Source: SURF-55 sp040755195 (GTDB taxonomy: Bacteria > Bacillota > Desulfotomaculia > Desulfotomaculales > Ammonificaceae). From it: 64,000 nt of DNA. Below, one piece after another: positions 42,590-51,516 of the stretch. The stretch spans positions 25,139-89,138 of the forward strand of contig JBFMBL010000004.1 of NCBI GenBank assembly GCA_040755195.1, in the 5' to 3' direction. The notes beneath the pieces are model-generated. The model did not search any database and was not told where the DNA came from. It saw nothing but the letters and a program-made list of their open reading frames with translations. Within the stretch, counting starts at the first letter, position 1; each line of letters starts with the position of its first letter. The translations under genes and the position numbers were made by a program.

Positions 42590-45445
42590 TTAAAGTGTTT
42601 TGCGACACTCTCCTAGGCGGTCGCGAAGCCACTCGCAGACCCTGACCATCGGTAAAACCGCCACCGGCAGCTCCGGCAGTGAACGAATGAAAGAAAGGCC
42701 GTAACTCTTATTAACCAGCCGGCGGTCGAGCACCACAACCACCCCGTCATCCTGATGCGACCGGATTAGCCGCCCGAACCCTTGTTTGAATCGCAGGATA
42801 GCGTATGGAAGGCTAAGACGCCTGAAATCATCCTGCCCGGAATCTATCAAACGGGCGCGCCGCGCCGCGAGCACCGGAGTTTCGAAAGGGGGAAACGGCA
42901 GTTTTACAATCACCACCACTCGCAGGATGCCGCCGCCGATATCGATTCCTTCCCAGAAACTTGCCGTGCCGCAGAGCACGACACGCGGCGTATGACGGAA
43001 TTCCTCAACCAACCGCGTCCGCCCGCCGTCAATGCCCTGCGCCAAAACAACAATCTCCTCCGCCTCGAGAATGGGCTTAAGACGCATGACAACCTCGCGC
43101 ATGATCTTGTTGGCGGTAAACAACACCAGCATGCGTTCCCCTGTCGTTCTTGCCAGTCGCGCCAGCACATCCGCTACGGACGAAAGGTAATCCTTATCCG
43201 AAACCTCCCGCCAGAGCGGCAGGTCACGAACTATACACAGGGCTGCTTTTTCTTTATAAACAAAAGGGGAACCAATCACTTTGGAACTGTAAGAATCGGG
43301 CGGAAGGCGATTAAGCCCGATACGGTCCGCAAAATGATCGAACCTGCCTTCGACGGCCATCGTGGCCGACGTCAGCACCATCCCGCGTGAACCCGGAAAT
43401 AATGTGCCGGAAAGCGGCTCCGCCACGGATACGGGTGATGACTTCAATACCGCCTGCAGCGAACCCGCGAAAAACCTTCCCTCTGCCCACTCCACCCGGT
43501 CCGGGCCGCTGCCGTTTACAATCCCGGTTATAGTCCCTGAAAGTTCCTCGCCCTCCCTGACCCAGAGTTCCATTTCCTGCAACCAGGTCTCCTGCCGGCC
43601 TTCCATTTCACGTAACAGGTCACGGCAGGAACCGAGCAAGGTTCCCATCCCGCCGGTCAACGCCAGGTAATAATCCTTCGCCGCCGTATCCATTACCAGA
43701 TGAGCACCTTTATCTCTAAGGCTCAGAGACGGTGCTCCCCCGTTGGCGCCGGTTTTGGCGTGTAAAGAATTCTCGAGTAAAGTAAAGAACCCTTCGGCGG
43801 CGTTTTTAACAGCGTCCCCCGCTGTACTGATTCTCTTCTCCCTTCCCTCCCATGCCAGGGAAAGACGGAGTGCGTTACCCGCCCGGGAAAGCAATGGACG
43901 CAGCCGGGAAAGCCAGTGTATGACGTCACGTTTTGAGACACTGAGGGTAAGGCATTCGGTCGCTACGTCTTCAAGATGATGCGCCTCGTCGACCACGAGC
44001 GGCCCATAATCGGGCAGCACGGAACCGCCGGCGAAGGCATCGGTAAGCAGGAGGGCGTGGTTGGTGATGATCACCGCCGCTTTTTCCGCCCGCCGCCGCG
44101 CGTTGTTTACAAAGCAGCGGCCCGCCCAGGCGCATTTCTTCCCAAAACACCCCTCGGCCGTCGCCGCCACCCTGGCCTGCGCCTCTCTTTCCGCTTCGTT
44201 CAGACTCAACTGGCTGAAATCGCCGGTGTGAGTAGTGGTTAACCAGAGCAGCACCCGGGCGTAAAAAAGCGCCGCTGCCCCAGCACTCAACTCAGACAAA
44301 CGGGTACCTTTATCTCCGGCCCATAATCCCTCATCCAAACTTCCACTTTTACGGTAACTGCCACCCTCCCACTCAGTTGAGTGCTGGGCTTCCTCCAAAA
44401 GCCGCTCCCAACGCCGTAAGCAAAGGTAGTGTTGCCGTCCCTTGACCAGCGCCACGGGAAAATCTACCCCCAGCGCCGTTTTAACGGAAGGAACGTCGTT
44501 CCGCAGGAGCTGTTCCTGAAGGTTAACGGTATGGGTGGAGACAAGGACCCGCTTATTATCCGCAAGCCCTCTGAGCACAAGTGGGATGAGATAAGCCAGA
44601 GACTTCCCGATGCCGGTTCCCGCTTCCACCAGGAGACAGGTACCGTCCCGCAGGGTTTCGGTGACCGCGGCCGCCATCTCCTCCTGTTGCGCCCGGTACT
44701 CATAAGCCGGCAGGACACCCGTAAGCCTGCCTCCGGGACGGAAAAAATCCGCCGGGTCCACCGTTTCCGCAACAATCAGCCCGCTTTCACCCTCCTCCGG
44801 CTCGGATTCGAGAAAAGCGTATGGGCTTGTGATTCGGACCGGCTCATTAACAGCATTCCGCAGCATTTCCCGGAAGAAAGGCGCCCAGGCCGCCCCCCCG
44901 CGTTCCAGGAGGAAAGCCGCGGTTGACAACACCGCCGGGGAAAGCCTCTTAAGCCGCGAAATCAAAGCGATAAACACCCGTGCCGTCGCTTCGGCGTCGG
45001 GAAGCGCGCGGTGTTGTTCGGGAAAATCGATCTCGAGGGACTCCGCAACCCGGGCCAGGCTGTAACCGCGTGCCGCCGGAAGCAAGAAGCGCGCCAGTTC
45101 GCAGGTGTCCAAAAGCGGACGTGTAGTAAAGGGGTCGTTCAGATAGCGGGAAAGGAAACCGGCGTCAAAAGCAATGTGATGCCCGACCATCGGAGCATCA
45201 CCGATAAAAGAAGCCACCTCGCCGGCCAATTCTTCCCACCCTGGCGCCCCTTGAAGCATATCATCATCGATCCCGGTAAGTTGTTTTACCCGTAAAGGCA
45301 CGCTGCCGGTCGCACGGACGAGTGAGGAAAATTTTTCGGTTACCGTGCCGTTTTCAATCCGGCACAAACCTATTTCGATGATCTCGTCGCATACCGGATC
45401 GAGGCCGGTTGTTTCAACATCCACCGCCACATAAATTTCGGCCAA
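42590..45445 (-). CDS. dinG: DinG-family helicase with N-terminal DnaQ-like exonuclease
   Basis: 951 residues, TTG start behind GGAGGAG. The exonuclease domain (1-165) has VAVDVETTGLDP, HHIAFDAGFL and HRALPDAEAT. The helicase has VEAGTGIGKSLAY (Walker A) and VVDEAHHLEDVA (DEAH), and ends GFGRLIRSHQDDG. Four Cys (YLCLRRW, then CFGKKCAWAGRC) suggest the XPD-type [4Fe-4S] cluster. Between the first and second Cys lies a roughly 37-residue segment encoded by the CCAGCACTCA element, with no frame break. The protein is thus longer than usual relatives. Role: ATP-dependent 5'-3' unwinding in repair or R-loop removal, by family. Confidence 0.93.
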   Translation of the reverse strand: MAEIYVAVDVETTGLDPVCDEIIEIGLCRIENGTVTEKFSSLVRATGSVPLRVKQLTGIDDDMLQGAPGWEELAGEVASFIGDAPMVGHHIAFDAGFLSRYLNDPFTTRPLLDTCELARFLLPAARGYSLARVAESLEIDFPEQHRALPDAEATARVFIALISRLKRLSPAVLSTAAFLLERGGAAWAPFFREMLRNAVNEPVRITSPYAFLESEPEEGESGLIVAETVDPADFFRPGGRLTGVLPAYEYRAQQEEMAAAVTETLRDGTCLLVEAGTGIGKSLAYLIPLVLRGLADNKRVLVSTHTVNLQEQLLRNDVPSVKTALGVDFPVALVKGRQHYLCLRRWERLLEEAQHSTEWEGGSYRKSGSLDEGLWAGDKGTRLSELSAGAAALFYARVLLWLTTTHTGDFSQLSLNEAEREAQARVAATAEGCFGKKCAWAGRCFVNNARRRAEKAAVIITNHALLLTDAFAGGSVLPDYGPLVVDEAHHLEDVATECLTLSVSKRDVIHWLSRLRPLLSRAGNALRLSLAWEGREKRISTAGDAVKNAAEGFFTLLENSLHAKTGANGGAPSLSLRDKGAHLVMDTAAKDYYLALTGGMGTLLGSCRDLLREMEGRQETWLQEMELWVREGEELSGTITGIVNGSGPDRVEWAEGRFFAGSLQAVLKSSPVSVAEPLSGTLFPGSRGMVLTSATMAVEGRFDHFADRIGLNRLPPDSYSSKVIGSPFVYKEKAALCIVRDLPLWREVSDKDYLSSVADVLARLARTTGERMLVLFTANKIMREVVMRLKPILEAEEIVVLAQGIDGGRTRLVEEFRHTPRVVLCGTASFWEGIDIGGGILRVVVIVKLPFPPFETPVLAARRARLIDSGQDDFRRLSLPYAILRFKQGFGRLIRSHQDDGVVVVLDRRLVNKSYGLSFIRSLPELPVAVLPMVRVCEWLRDRLGECRKTL
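44278..44388. repeat. CCAGCACTCAA inverted-repeat element inside dinG, 111 bp
   Basis: Ends CCCAGCACTCAACTCAG and CTCAGTTGAGTGCTGGG (one mismatch in 17). The length of 111 is a multiple of three, and the dinG frame passes through as AQHSTEWEGG...LSELSAG. It has the same termini as elements at 33.6 and 36.3 kb. Confidence 0.8.
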
Positions 45446-45500
45446 AACTGCTCCTCCGTTAGGGTTCGGTACCCAAAGGTGAGAAGTTTATTCTTAAGAT

Positions 45501-45738
45501 AATCCGGAACCAAAATATTTCACCACAGAGGCACGAAGTTCACAGAGATAGAAATTTTCATTCTTAGAAATCTAAGGCAGGTCTATATTTCGGCTAATCC
45601 GTCTCTATTTTGGATTATGGATACTGATTTCTGAATGCGGATCCGAAAGCAGTATCTAAAATAGTTACAATAACAAAAATATTTCCGTCTTTTCCCCTCT
45701 GTGTACTCTGTGTCTCTGTGGTTAATTCTTTCTTGCCA
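45501..45738. repeat. CACAGAG-bounded dispersed element, copy Q2
   Basis: Opens TCCGGAACCAAAATATTTCACC then ACAGAGGCAC, closes CTCTGTGTCTCTGTGGTTAATTC. The interior TTTCGGCTAATCCGTCTCTATTT matches Q1. CATTCCGCATTCATCATT words follow up to and into the lapA 3' end. Confidence 0.75.
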
Positions 45739-45765
45739 TATTGCGTATTCCGCATTCCGCATTCA

Positions 45766-46053
45766 TCATTGTTCCGACTCCCGTTCTGCTTCCGCCTTTG
45801 ACAGGCGATGGGAAAGCCTCAGGTTCTGGTTCGATAACTCCCGCGCCCGCAAGGCATGCTTCAACTCACGCCCGAGACTCAGTATAAACACAATCAGCGC
45901 TCCTCCCGCAGCAGCCCCTAAAACGACCACGGCCAGGGAGATATTTTTAAATTCCCAAACAAGGAACCTGATGTTGACTACCGTGGCGTTTTGCACGGCA
46001 AAAACGGCGACCAGGAGGGCGAAAGCCAGTCCGAGTATTATGTAAAACTGCAT
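45766..46053 (-). CDS. LapA-domain membrane protein
   Basis: 95 residues. Two membrane helices (FYIILGLAFALLVAVFAVQN and ISLAVVVLGAAAGGALIVFIL) with NATVVNIRFLVWEF between, the LapA/DUF1049 pattern, then a cytoplasmic coiled-coil tail rich in E, R and L. The ATG has AGGAGGT upstream. The function of the family is poorly defined (membrane organisation near lipopolysaccharide genes in Gram-negatives, unclear in Firmicutes). Its last codons run into CATTCCGCATTC tandem words. Confidence 0.88.
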   Translation of the reverse strand: MQFYIILGLAFALLVAVFAVQNATVVNIRFLVWEFKNISLAVVVLGAAAGGALIVFILSLGRELKHALRARELSNQNLRLSHRLSKAEAERESEQ

Positions 46054-46254
46054 TATCTACACCTCCTATAAAGCTTTTAGGTATTACCACCGAAAGCCAA
46101 TGTGTTTCTTTTTTTGCAGGTTAGCTTATTTGGTAAAACTCTATGGGTCTAATTCGCCTTGTTGCCGCGCTTTTCCTTCCGGCAGGCGGGAGATTGAGCG
46201 GTTAACTTCTGTTCCGGCGGCATAAAGTGCTATAATTAAGTAATCGGTTGCGGG

Positions 46255-46370
46255 TTTGTAGATCGTGTAACTATTCAGGCACGGGTTTCAGGTCCGAATT
46301 CAGAAGTCTTTTTCTTTTATTCTGACTACTGAATACTGGATTCTGAATTCTGACCTTAAATTCCGGCTTT
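46255..46370. repeat. Short tandem word repeats upstream of the amidase gene
   Basis: The 40-base segment AACTATTCAGGCACGG...AATTCAGAAGTC recurs at 59415-59454 with one mismatch. CTGACTACTGAATACTGGATT and CTGAATTCTGACC words follow. The 325-base gap between lapA and the amidase holds no other feature seen. Confidence 0.7.
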
Positions 46371-46379
46371 TAAGCAATC

Positions 46380-47243
46380 ATGGGAAGTGAGATTTTGAAG
46401 GCGCACCCTGTCGGGTCTCCTAACGCAGAACGTAGTACGCAGAACGTAGAACCTGTTTTTCGTGTGGCCGCCTGCCAGTTCAAGGTCGGCCCCGATAAAG
46501 AAGCCAACCTGGCCCGTGCGCGGGATTTCATCCGCCGCGCCGTGAAAACCGGCGCCCGGCTCGTGACCCTGCCGGAAATGTTCGCCTGCCCTTATGTCGC
46601 CCGGCTTTTTCCGGTGTACGCCGAGAGCTTTCCCGAGGGCGCCTCTTTCCGGATGCTGGCCGATGCCGCCCGGGAAGAGGAGGTATACATTGTCGGCGGC
46701 AGCGTTCCGGAACGGGAAGGGGATAAGGTCTTCAACTCCTCCCTGGTTTTCGGCCCGCAGGGCAACCTTATTGCGCACCATCGCAAAATTCACCTTTTCG
46801 ATGTAGACCTGCCGGGCGGCTTCTCCTTCAGGGAATCGGCCACCTTGAGCCCCGGAACCAAAGCCACGGTAACGCATACGCCCCTGGCGACCATCGGCGT
46901 CGCCATCTGTTTTGATATCCGGTTTCCCGCCCTTTTCCGCGAAATGGTGCGGGAAGGCGCCCATGTCATCGTCATTCCCGCGGCGTTCAACATGATCACC
47001 GGCCCGGCGCACTGGGAACTTCTGCTTCGCGCCCGCGCCGTCGACAATCAGGTCTTTATAATCGGAGCGGCGCCCGCCCGCGACCCCCGCGCCGACTACG
47101 TCGCCTTCGGACATTCGATGATTATAAACCCCTGGGCTGAGGTTATCGCCCGTGCAGGCGCGGAAGAAGAGATTATCACCGCGGAGATAGACCTGGAGCG
47201 TCTGGCCCGCGTGCGCCGGGAACTGCCTTTGATTCAGAGGTAG
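46380..47243 (+). CDS. Carbon-nitrogen hydrolase (omega-amidase/Nit2-like)
   Basis: 287 residues of the nitrilase superfamily. The Glu-Lys-Cys catalytic set is in RLVTLPEMFACPY, LIAHHRKIHLFDVD and IGVAICFDIRFP. Closest in look to Nit2/omega-amidases, which deamidate alpha-ketoglutaramate; this is family-level inference. The product's first 25 residues are encoded partly by CGCAGAACGTAG tandem words (46424-46452) and no good ribosome site precedes ATG 46380, so the true start may lie a little further in. Confidence 0.88.
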   Translation: MGSEILKAHPVGSPNAERSTQNVEPVFRVAACQFKVGPDKEANLARARDFIRRAVKTGARLVTLPEMFACPYVARLFPVYAESFPEGASFRMLADAAREEEVYIVGGSVPEREGDKVFNSSLVFGPQGNLIAHHRKIHLFDVDLPGGFSFRESATLSPGTKATVTHTPLATIGVAICFDIRFPALFREMVREGAHVIVIPAAFNMITGPAHWELLLRARAVDNQVFIIGAAPARDPRADYVAFGHSMIINPWAEVIARAGAEEEIITAEIDLERLARVRRELPLIQR

Positions 47244-47260
47244 GAGGTAAGAAGCAGGAG

Positions 47261-48586
47261 ATGCTTAAGGGCATCTTTAAGCCCGAAATCATCCTGCCCG
47301 GCGGGTACACGGAAGCAGAGCTGAAAAGTGTATTCATACATGAGCTGATGCACTTAAAGCACGGCGATGTACCGCTCAGTATGCTTTGCACCCTTTTACT
47401 CTGCATTTACTGGTATAACCCTTTGATGTGGCTGTGCCTTTTTGTCGTACGGCAGGACATGGAGCTTTTATGCGACTTCAGAGCGCTGGGAGTGCTCCAA
47501 AACAGAAAGGAATACGCCCTTGTTTTGCTGAAAACGGCACTCAGAAAAAACAAATTCATTTTTGCCACAACCTCCATGCAAAACGGAGAAAAGGAAATCA
47601 GCCGCAGGATCAAATATATCGCCCATTTTAAAAGGCCAAAGGCACTATGGAGTGCGATTGCGATTATGGCAATTGTCGCGGTGGGTGCTTTGTGCCTGAC
47701 AAATCCACTGGATAATACCCCAAAGGAGGTAAAAGGATATAACGCCGAAACCCTTTACAAGCACGAGACAAAATATGTGCCGGAAGAATCCGATATCGCC
47801 GCCGAAGTGGAAAAACATCTTCAAATCATCATGTCCTCTCCGAAGGAGGACTCCAATCCGTTGTCATATATTGAGCATCATCAAAATGAATATCATACAA
47901 TTTTGAAAATGGGAGACAATGCTTTAAACTATATGCTTTCACAATTTGCCGAAGGCAAGGCGGACGGCTTAAAAGCACACATCATGATGTCTCTTTGCAA
48001 GGATATTTTGGGCGATAGAAACAATGTCACGGAGGGCGGTTATTCCTCTCCCATGGAGTGGTATCAAAAGCTTACGCCCTATACCGCGGTAAAGCTGTCT
48101 GAATTCAAGCCGCAAACCGAAGATGAAATAGAACAACTTGTTTACTCCGCAGCATTAAAAAAGTATAGCAGCAACACCTCAAGCCTGGATGTTGTTGCGC
48201 CGCACATATTCGATACCTATGAAAAGGGAAATACTCTTAAGATTTTTGCAACGGTGTATTACAGCAGCTTCAATCTGTACGGCAGCAGCCTTTCGCAGGG
48301 CAGTGGCGGAGTTGTTCCCGCAGCCATAGTTTATACCAAAAACAGTAACGGCACTTACACCTTCAAGGAATATATTGAGGCGAAAGACGGCGCCTATTTT
48401 CAAAAATCCATCGAAGAATTCTGCGCTCCCAAAGCCGATGTGGCAAAAGCGATAATGAAGCATTATGGCAACTACAGCGATCTAATGGAGCTAATGAAGA
48501 AAAACGTAATCGAATGCTTAAAGCAAAATAATCTAACCGGGATTTCTCTTAAAAACCATAACGGGGAAATTACTCCCCTAACCTGA
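47261..48586 (+). pseudogene. BlaR1/M56-type peptidase gene, 5' truncated
   Basis: 441 codons. The start of the frame, LKGIFKPEIILPGGYTEAEL, is the middle of a BlaR1-type protein, followed by the zinc motif HELMHLKHGD, two membrane segments and a long extracytoplasmic domain. The usual N-terminal membrane helices (about 100-200 residues) are missing, replaced by GAGGTAGGAGGTAAGAAG tandem words right after the upstream stop. Base and codon use is more AT-rich than the neighbours, a sign of transfer. No BlaI repressor gene is adjacent. It may be translated (AGGAG precedes the ATG), but is probably a remnant. Confidence 0.7.
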
Positions 48587-48693
48587 GAGGAACCGGTGCT
48601 GTATTCCATCTTGAATGTGAACGTCACGAGAGGTGGCGATTTTCAAAGCCAGAAGTCTAAGGACGCGGCATGTTAATATGTGCTAAAATTATC

Positions 48694-48725
48694 GTATCGG
48701 GCGCGGCGATAAGCTGCAAACAGGA
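48694..48725 (-). repeat. Fragment of the structured dispersed repeat (copy F)
   Basis: GGGCGCGGCGATAAGCTGC matches one end of copy C (19 bases). The rest of the element is absent. Confidence 0.55.
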
Positions 48726-48766
48726 GCGTTTTAGCGGTGGATCTATTTTCTTAAGGAGGTGCGCAA

Positions 48767-49657
48767 ATGATTCTGGTAACCGGCGGCACGGGGCTCGTCG
48801 GCAGGGCCGTGGTGAAGGAACTCCTCGACAGCGGATTTAAGGTGAAATGCCTGGTACGAAACCCGGAAAAGGCGCTCCTTATGCTGGGCGAAGCCCCCGA
48901 GTATGCACCCGGGGATATTACGGATTACGCGTCGGTCCGCAAGGCCGCTTCCGGCGCCGAAGGGGTCATACACCTGGTGGCGACCATCCGCGAGCGGGGC
49001 GACCGGACATTTAAGCGGATAAACGTAGACGGCACCGTCAACACCGTACAGGCGGCGGTCGACGCGGGAGTAAAACGCTTCATCCACATGAGCGCTATCG
49101 GCGTCAGGGAGGGGCCCGCATACCGTTACGCCCACTCGAAATGGCAGGGAGAAGAGGCGGTCCGCAACAGCGGCCTGGACTGGACAATAATCAAGCCTTC
49201 CCTGATATACGGCCCGGGTTTCGGTTTTTTCGACCGGATGGCCCAGTCCGTCCGGACTTCCCCGCCGCCTTTCGTCGCTTACCCGGCGGGCAAAACCCTT
49301 TTCCAGCCGATAGCGGCGCCTGACGTCGCCCGCTGCGTGGTTGCCGCCTTAAAGAAACCGGACGCCGTCCGGCGGGTTTACGAAATAGGCGGTCCGGAGC
49401 ACCTGACATACGCGGAGATGCTTGGGATTTATCTCGACGTCAACAGGATCAGGCGCATTAAGCTGCCGGTTCCGGTTTTCCTTTTACGCCTTGCTGTTCC
49501 CCTCATGGAAAAGCTTCTTCCCGATCCCCCGGTAACCTCCGTGGAACTCAAACAGATGGATATCGATATCATCACCGACCCGGACGCCGTCAAGAAGAAC
49601 TTCGGCTTCGAGCCGGTAAGGTTGCGCGATGGACTCTCTTCCCAAGGAATTTCCTAA
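48767..49657 (+). CDS. NAD(P)-binding epimerase-like protein (NDUFA9 type)
   Basis: 296 residues of the atypical short-chain dehydrogenase class. ILVTGGTGLVGRAVVKELL binds the dinucleotide; VIHLVATIRERGDRTFKRIN and DWTIIKPSLIYGPG match NmrA/complex I NDUFA9-like proteins. The usual catalytic Tyr-x-x-x-Lys is present as YAHSK. AGGAGGTG precedes the ATG. The substrate is unknown. It is a single gene, convergent with the AbrB/PIN remnant. Confidence 0.87.
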   Translation: MILVTGGTGLVGRAVVKELLDSGFKVKCLVRNPEKALLMLGEAPEYAPGDITDYASVRKAASGAEGVIHLVATIRERGDRTFKRINVDGTVNTVQAAVDAGVKRFIHMSAIGVREGPAYRYAHSKWQGEEAVRNSGLDWTIIKPSLIYGPGFGFFDRMAQSVRTSPPPFVAYPAGKTLFQPIAAPDVARCVVAALKKPDAVRRVYEIGGPEHLTYAEMLGIYLDVNRIRRIKLPVPVFLLRLAVPLMEKLLPDPPVTSVELKQMDIDIITDPDAVKKNFGFEPVRLRDGLSSQGIS

Positions 49658-49658
49658 T

Positions 49659-49778
49659 TTAGCTATATAACGTAAACCCAAACTGAGTAAAATGACTGTC
49701 GAAAGCAAACGCCACCTTAATCCCTGTTCGTTCCATTACCGCAAATGTCGTGGCGTCTGTATAAGAAAAGGTCTTAGG
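49659..49778 (-). pseudogene. PIN-domain (VapC) toxin remnant, C-terminal piece only
   Basis: About 36 codons reading FSYTDATTFAVMERTGIKVA then FAFDSHFTQFGF, the typical last part of a VapC PIN domain with the final metal-site Asp residues. Everything before is missing: the AbrB-type antitoxin stop comes immediately upstream. A deletion removed roughly the first 90 codons of the toxin. Confidence 0.75.
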
Positions 49779-49779
49779 G

Positions 49780-50076
49780 CTACTTTTTCCACCGGTCCAT
49801 CTCCCCGTCCGCCAAGTAACGGTCGTGTTTTTCAGACACATCTGAACGTCCGCTTTCCGCGATACCAACCAACTTCCAAATGGGATCGTTATCATTCAAC
49901 GGTACAAATGGTTCAAGCTTCCGGAGTCGGATTTCATTTCCCTCCACTATCACCATAAGGGTATCGTTTTCGTCAATACCCAGTTTTCGGCGTATTCCAA
50001 CCGGAATAGTCATCTGCCCTTTACTCGTTACATGTACAATTTCAAATCCAAGTGTTCCACGGGTTTTTTGTTTCAT
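49780..50076 (-). CDS. AbrB/SpoVT-type antitoxin (orphan)
   Basis: 98 residues. The N-terminal swapped-hairpin DNA-binding domain reads IVHVTSKGQMTIPVGIRRKLGI, and the C-terminal toxin-binding part reads DPIWKLVGIAESG then SDVSEKHDRYL, as in VapB antitoxins paired with PIN toxins. The partner gene downstream is reduced to its 3' end, so this antitoxin is now an orphan. It lies 17 bases after the trxB stop on the same strand. Confidence 0.85.
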   Translation of the reverse strand: MKQKTRGTLGFEIVHVTSKGQMTIPVGIRRKLGIDENDTLMVIVEGNEIRLRKLEPFVPLNDNDPIWKLVGIAESGRSDVSEKHDRYLADGEMDRWKK

Positions 50077-50093
50077 TTAAGCCCGCTGACGCG

Positions 50094-51011
50094 TCACGCC
50101 TGGTCACGCAGGAATTTATCCGCGTTAACGGCGGCTATCGCGCCGTCCGATACCGCCGTCACTATCTGCCGCAGGGACTTCGCCCTTACATCGCCGGCGG
50201 CGAAGAGACCGGGTGTTTTTGTCGCCATGTTCTCGTTGGTGATGATGTAACCACGCGGGTCGAGGTCTACCAGGTCCTTAACCAGATACGAAGCCGGTTT
50301 TACTCCGACGTAAACAAAAACTCCGTTTACCTGAAGGTCCTTCTGCGTACCGGAAACCGTATCTTGAATCTTAATTCCGGTGACCCCGTTCTCGCCGAGA
50401 ATCTCCTTAACCTCCGCGTTTAGTATTACTTCAACCTTGGGATCGGCATTCAACTGTTCCTGAACGATCTTTGTCGCCCGCAGCGCGTCCCGTTTGTGAA
50501 TAAGGTATACCTTTTCCACGAACCGCGTGAGGTACACGGCCTCATGGACAGCCGCATCCCCGCCGCCTACTACCGCGACCTTCTGGTCCCGGAAAAAGAA
50601 GCCGTCGCAAATAGCGCAATAAGAAACACCCCTGCCGCGCAACCGGTCCTCTCCCGGCACGCCGAGAGGGCTCGGCCCGCTGCCCGTCGCAAGGATTATC
50701 GTTCTCGCTTCGACGTCGCCCTGCATCGTCCGGAGAATGAACCCCTCCCCCTCGCGGCGGATTTCGGCCACATCCAACGATTTAAATTCGATGCCCAGCC
50801 GCCTGGTCTGCGCCTCCATCTTCTCGACAAGCTCCGCCCCGGGAATGGGTTCCGGAAACCCCGGGTAGTTCTCTATCTTATCCGCCGTCAGGACCTTGCC
50901 CCCCGAGGCGCCCCTCTCGATAATGACCGCTTTCATTCTGGCGCGGGCCGCATATATACCCGCCGTCAAGCCCGCCGGTCCGGCGCCGATTATCGCCAAA
51001 TCATAAACCAC
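50094..51011 (-). CDS. trxB: Thioredoxin reductase
   Basis: 305 residues. YDLAIIGAGPAGLTAGIYAA binds FAD, the redox pair is SYCAICDGFFF (CxxC), and VVGGGDAAVHEAVYL binds NAD(P)H. It reduces thioredoxin. The GTG at 51011 has AAGGGAG eight bases upstream; the longer frame to 51071 is rejected. No trxA is adjacent. Confidence 0.95.
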   Translation of the reverse strand: MVYDLAIIGAGPAGLTAGIYAARARMKAVIIERGASGGKVLTADKIENYPGFPEPIPGAELVEKMEAQTRRLGIEFKSLDVAEIRREGEGFILRTMQGDVEARTIILATGSGPSPLGVPGEDRLRGRGVSYCAICDGFFFRDQKVAVVGGGDAAVHEAVYLTRFVEKVYLIHKRDALRATKIVQEQLNADPKVEVILNAEVKEILGENGVTGIKIQDTVSGTQKDLQVNGVFVYVGVKPASYLVKDLVDLDPRGYIITNENMATKTPGLFAAGDVRAKSLRQIVTAVSDGAIAAVNADKFLRDQA

Positions 51012-51162
51012 TTTTCCCACTCCCTTGAAAAATAAATCAACCGCCAAGGCGCCAAGAAAGCCATGAATCAAGAAAAAGAATATATGACAACAGGTAAATC
51101 GCTATTTGCAGCACCTATTTTAATTCTTCAGATGGAGCGGCCAGCCGTATGGCGAACTCCTA

Positions 51163-51452
51163 TCTGAAAATGGTACTTCTTTTACTGGACGCCACGATAA
51201 GTAACGCATTGCTGCGTCAGCCCGTTAGAGCCGATTTGAGAGGTAGGAGGTGGGAGGTTAGAGGTGAGTGCTTGTGGGAATTCGCTTATTTAAGCGAACT
51301 CCTTCGAGAATCCCACTTCCAACTTCGCACTTCTCACTTCTCAATTGCCCGGTTCGTCTCCAACGGTCTTCCTTGCACTGCATTACTTCTCACAGCGTTT
51401 CGCCCGTGTTACATTACTGCTTCTAAGCGACCAGCTTACGGGTCCGGCTTCC
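51163..51452 (-). repeat. Structured dispersed repeat, copy E, with tandem-word hairpin
   Basis: The outer arms match copy B' (CTGAAAATGGTACTTCTT, TGCTGCGTCAG, ACATTACTGCTTCTAAGC), but the apical part is about 110 bases of AGGTAGGAGGTGGGAGGTTAG words facing CACTTCCAACTTCGCACTTC words, an imperfect hairpin. CTACATTCTATGTTCTATATT words follow to the ynbB stop. No gene in this 500-base gap. Confidence 0.7.
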
Positions 51453-51516
51453 GTCTTCTACATTCTATGTTCTATATTCTATATTTCGCCTTTACTGCCT
51501 ACTGCCTACTATATAC

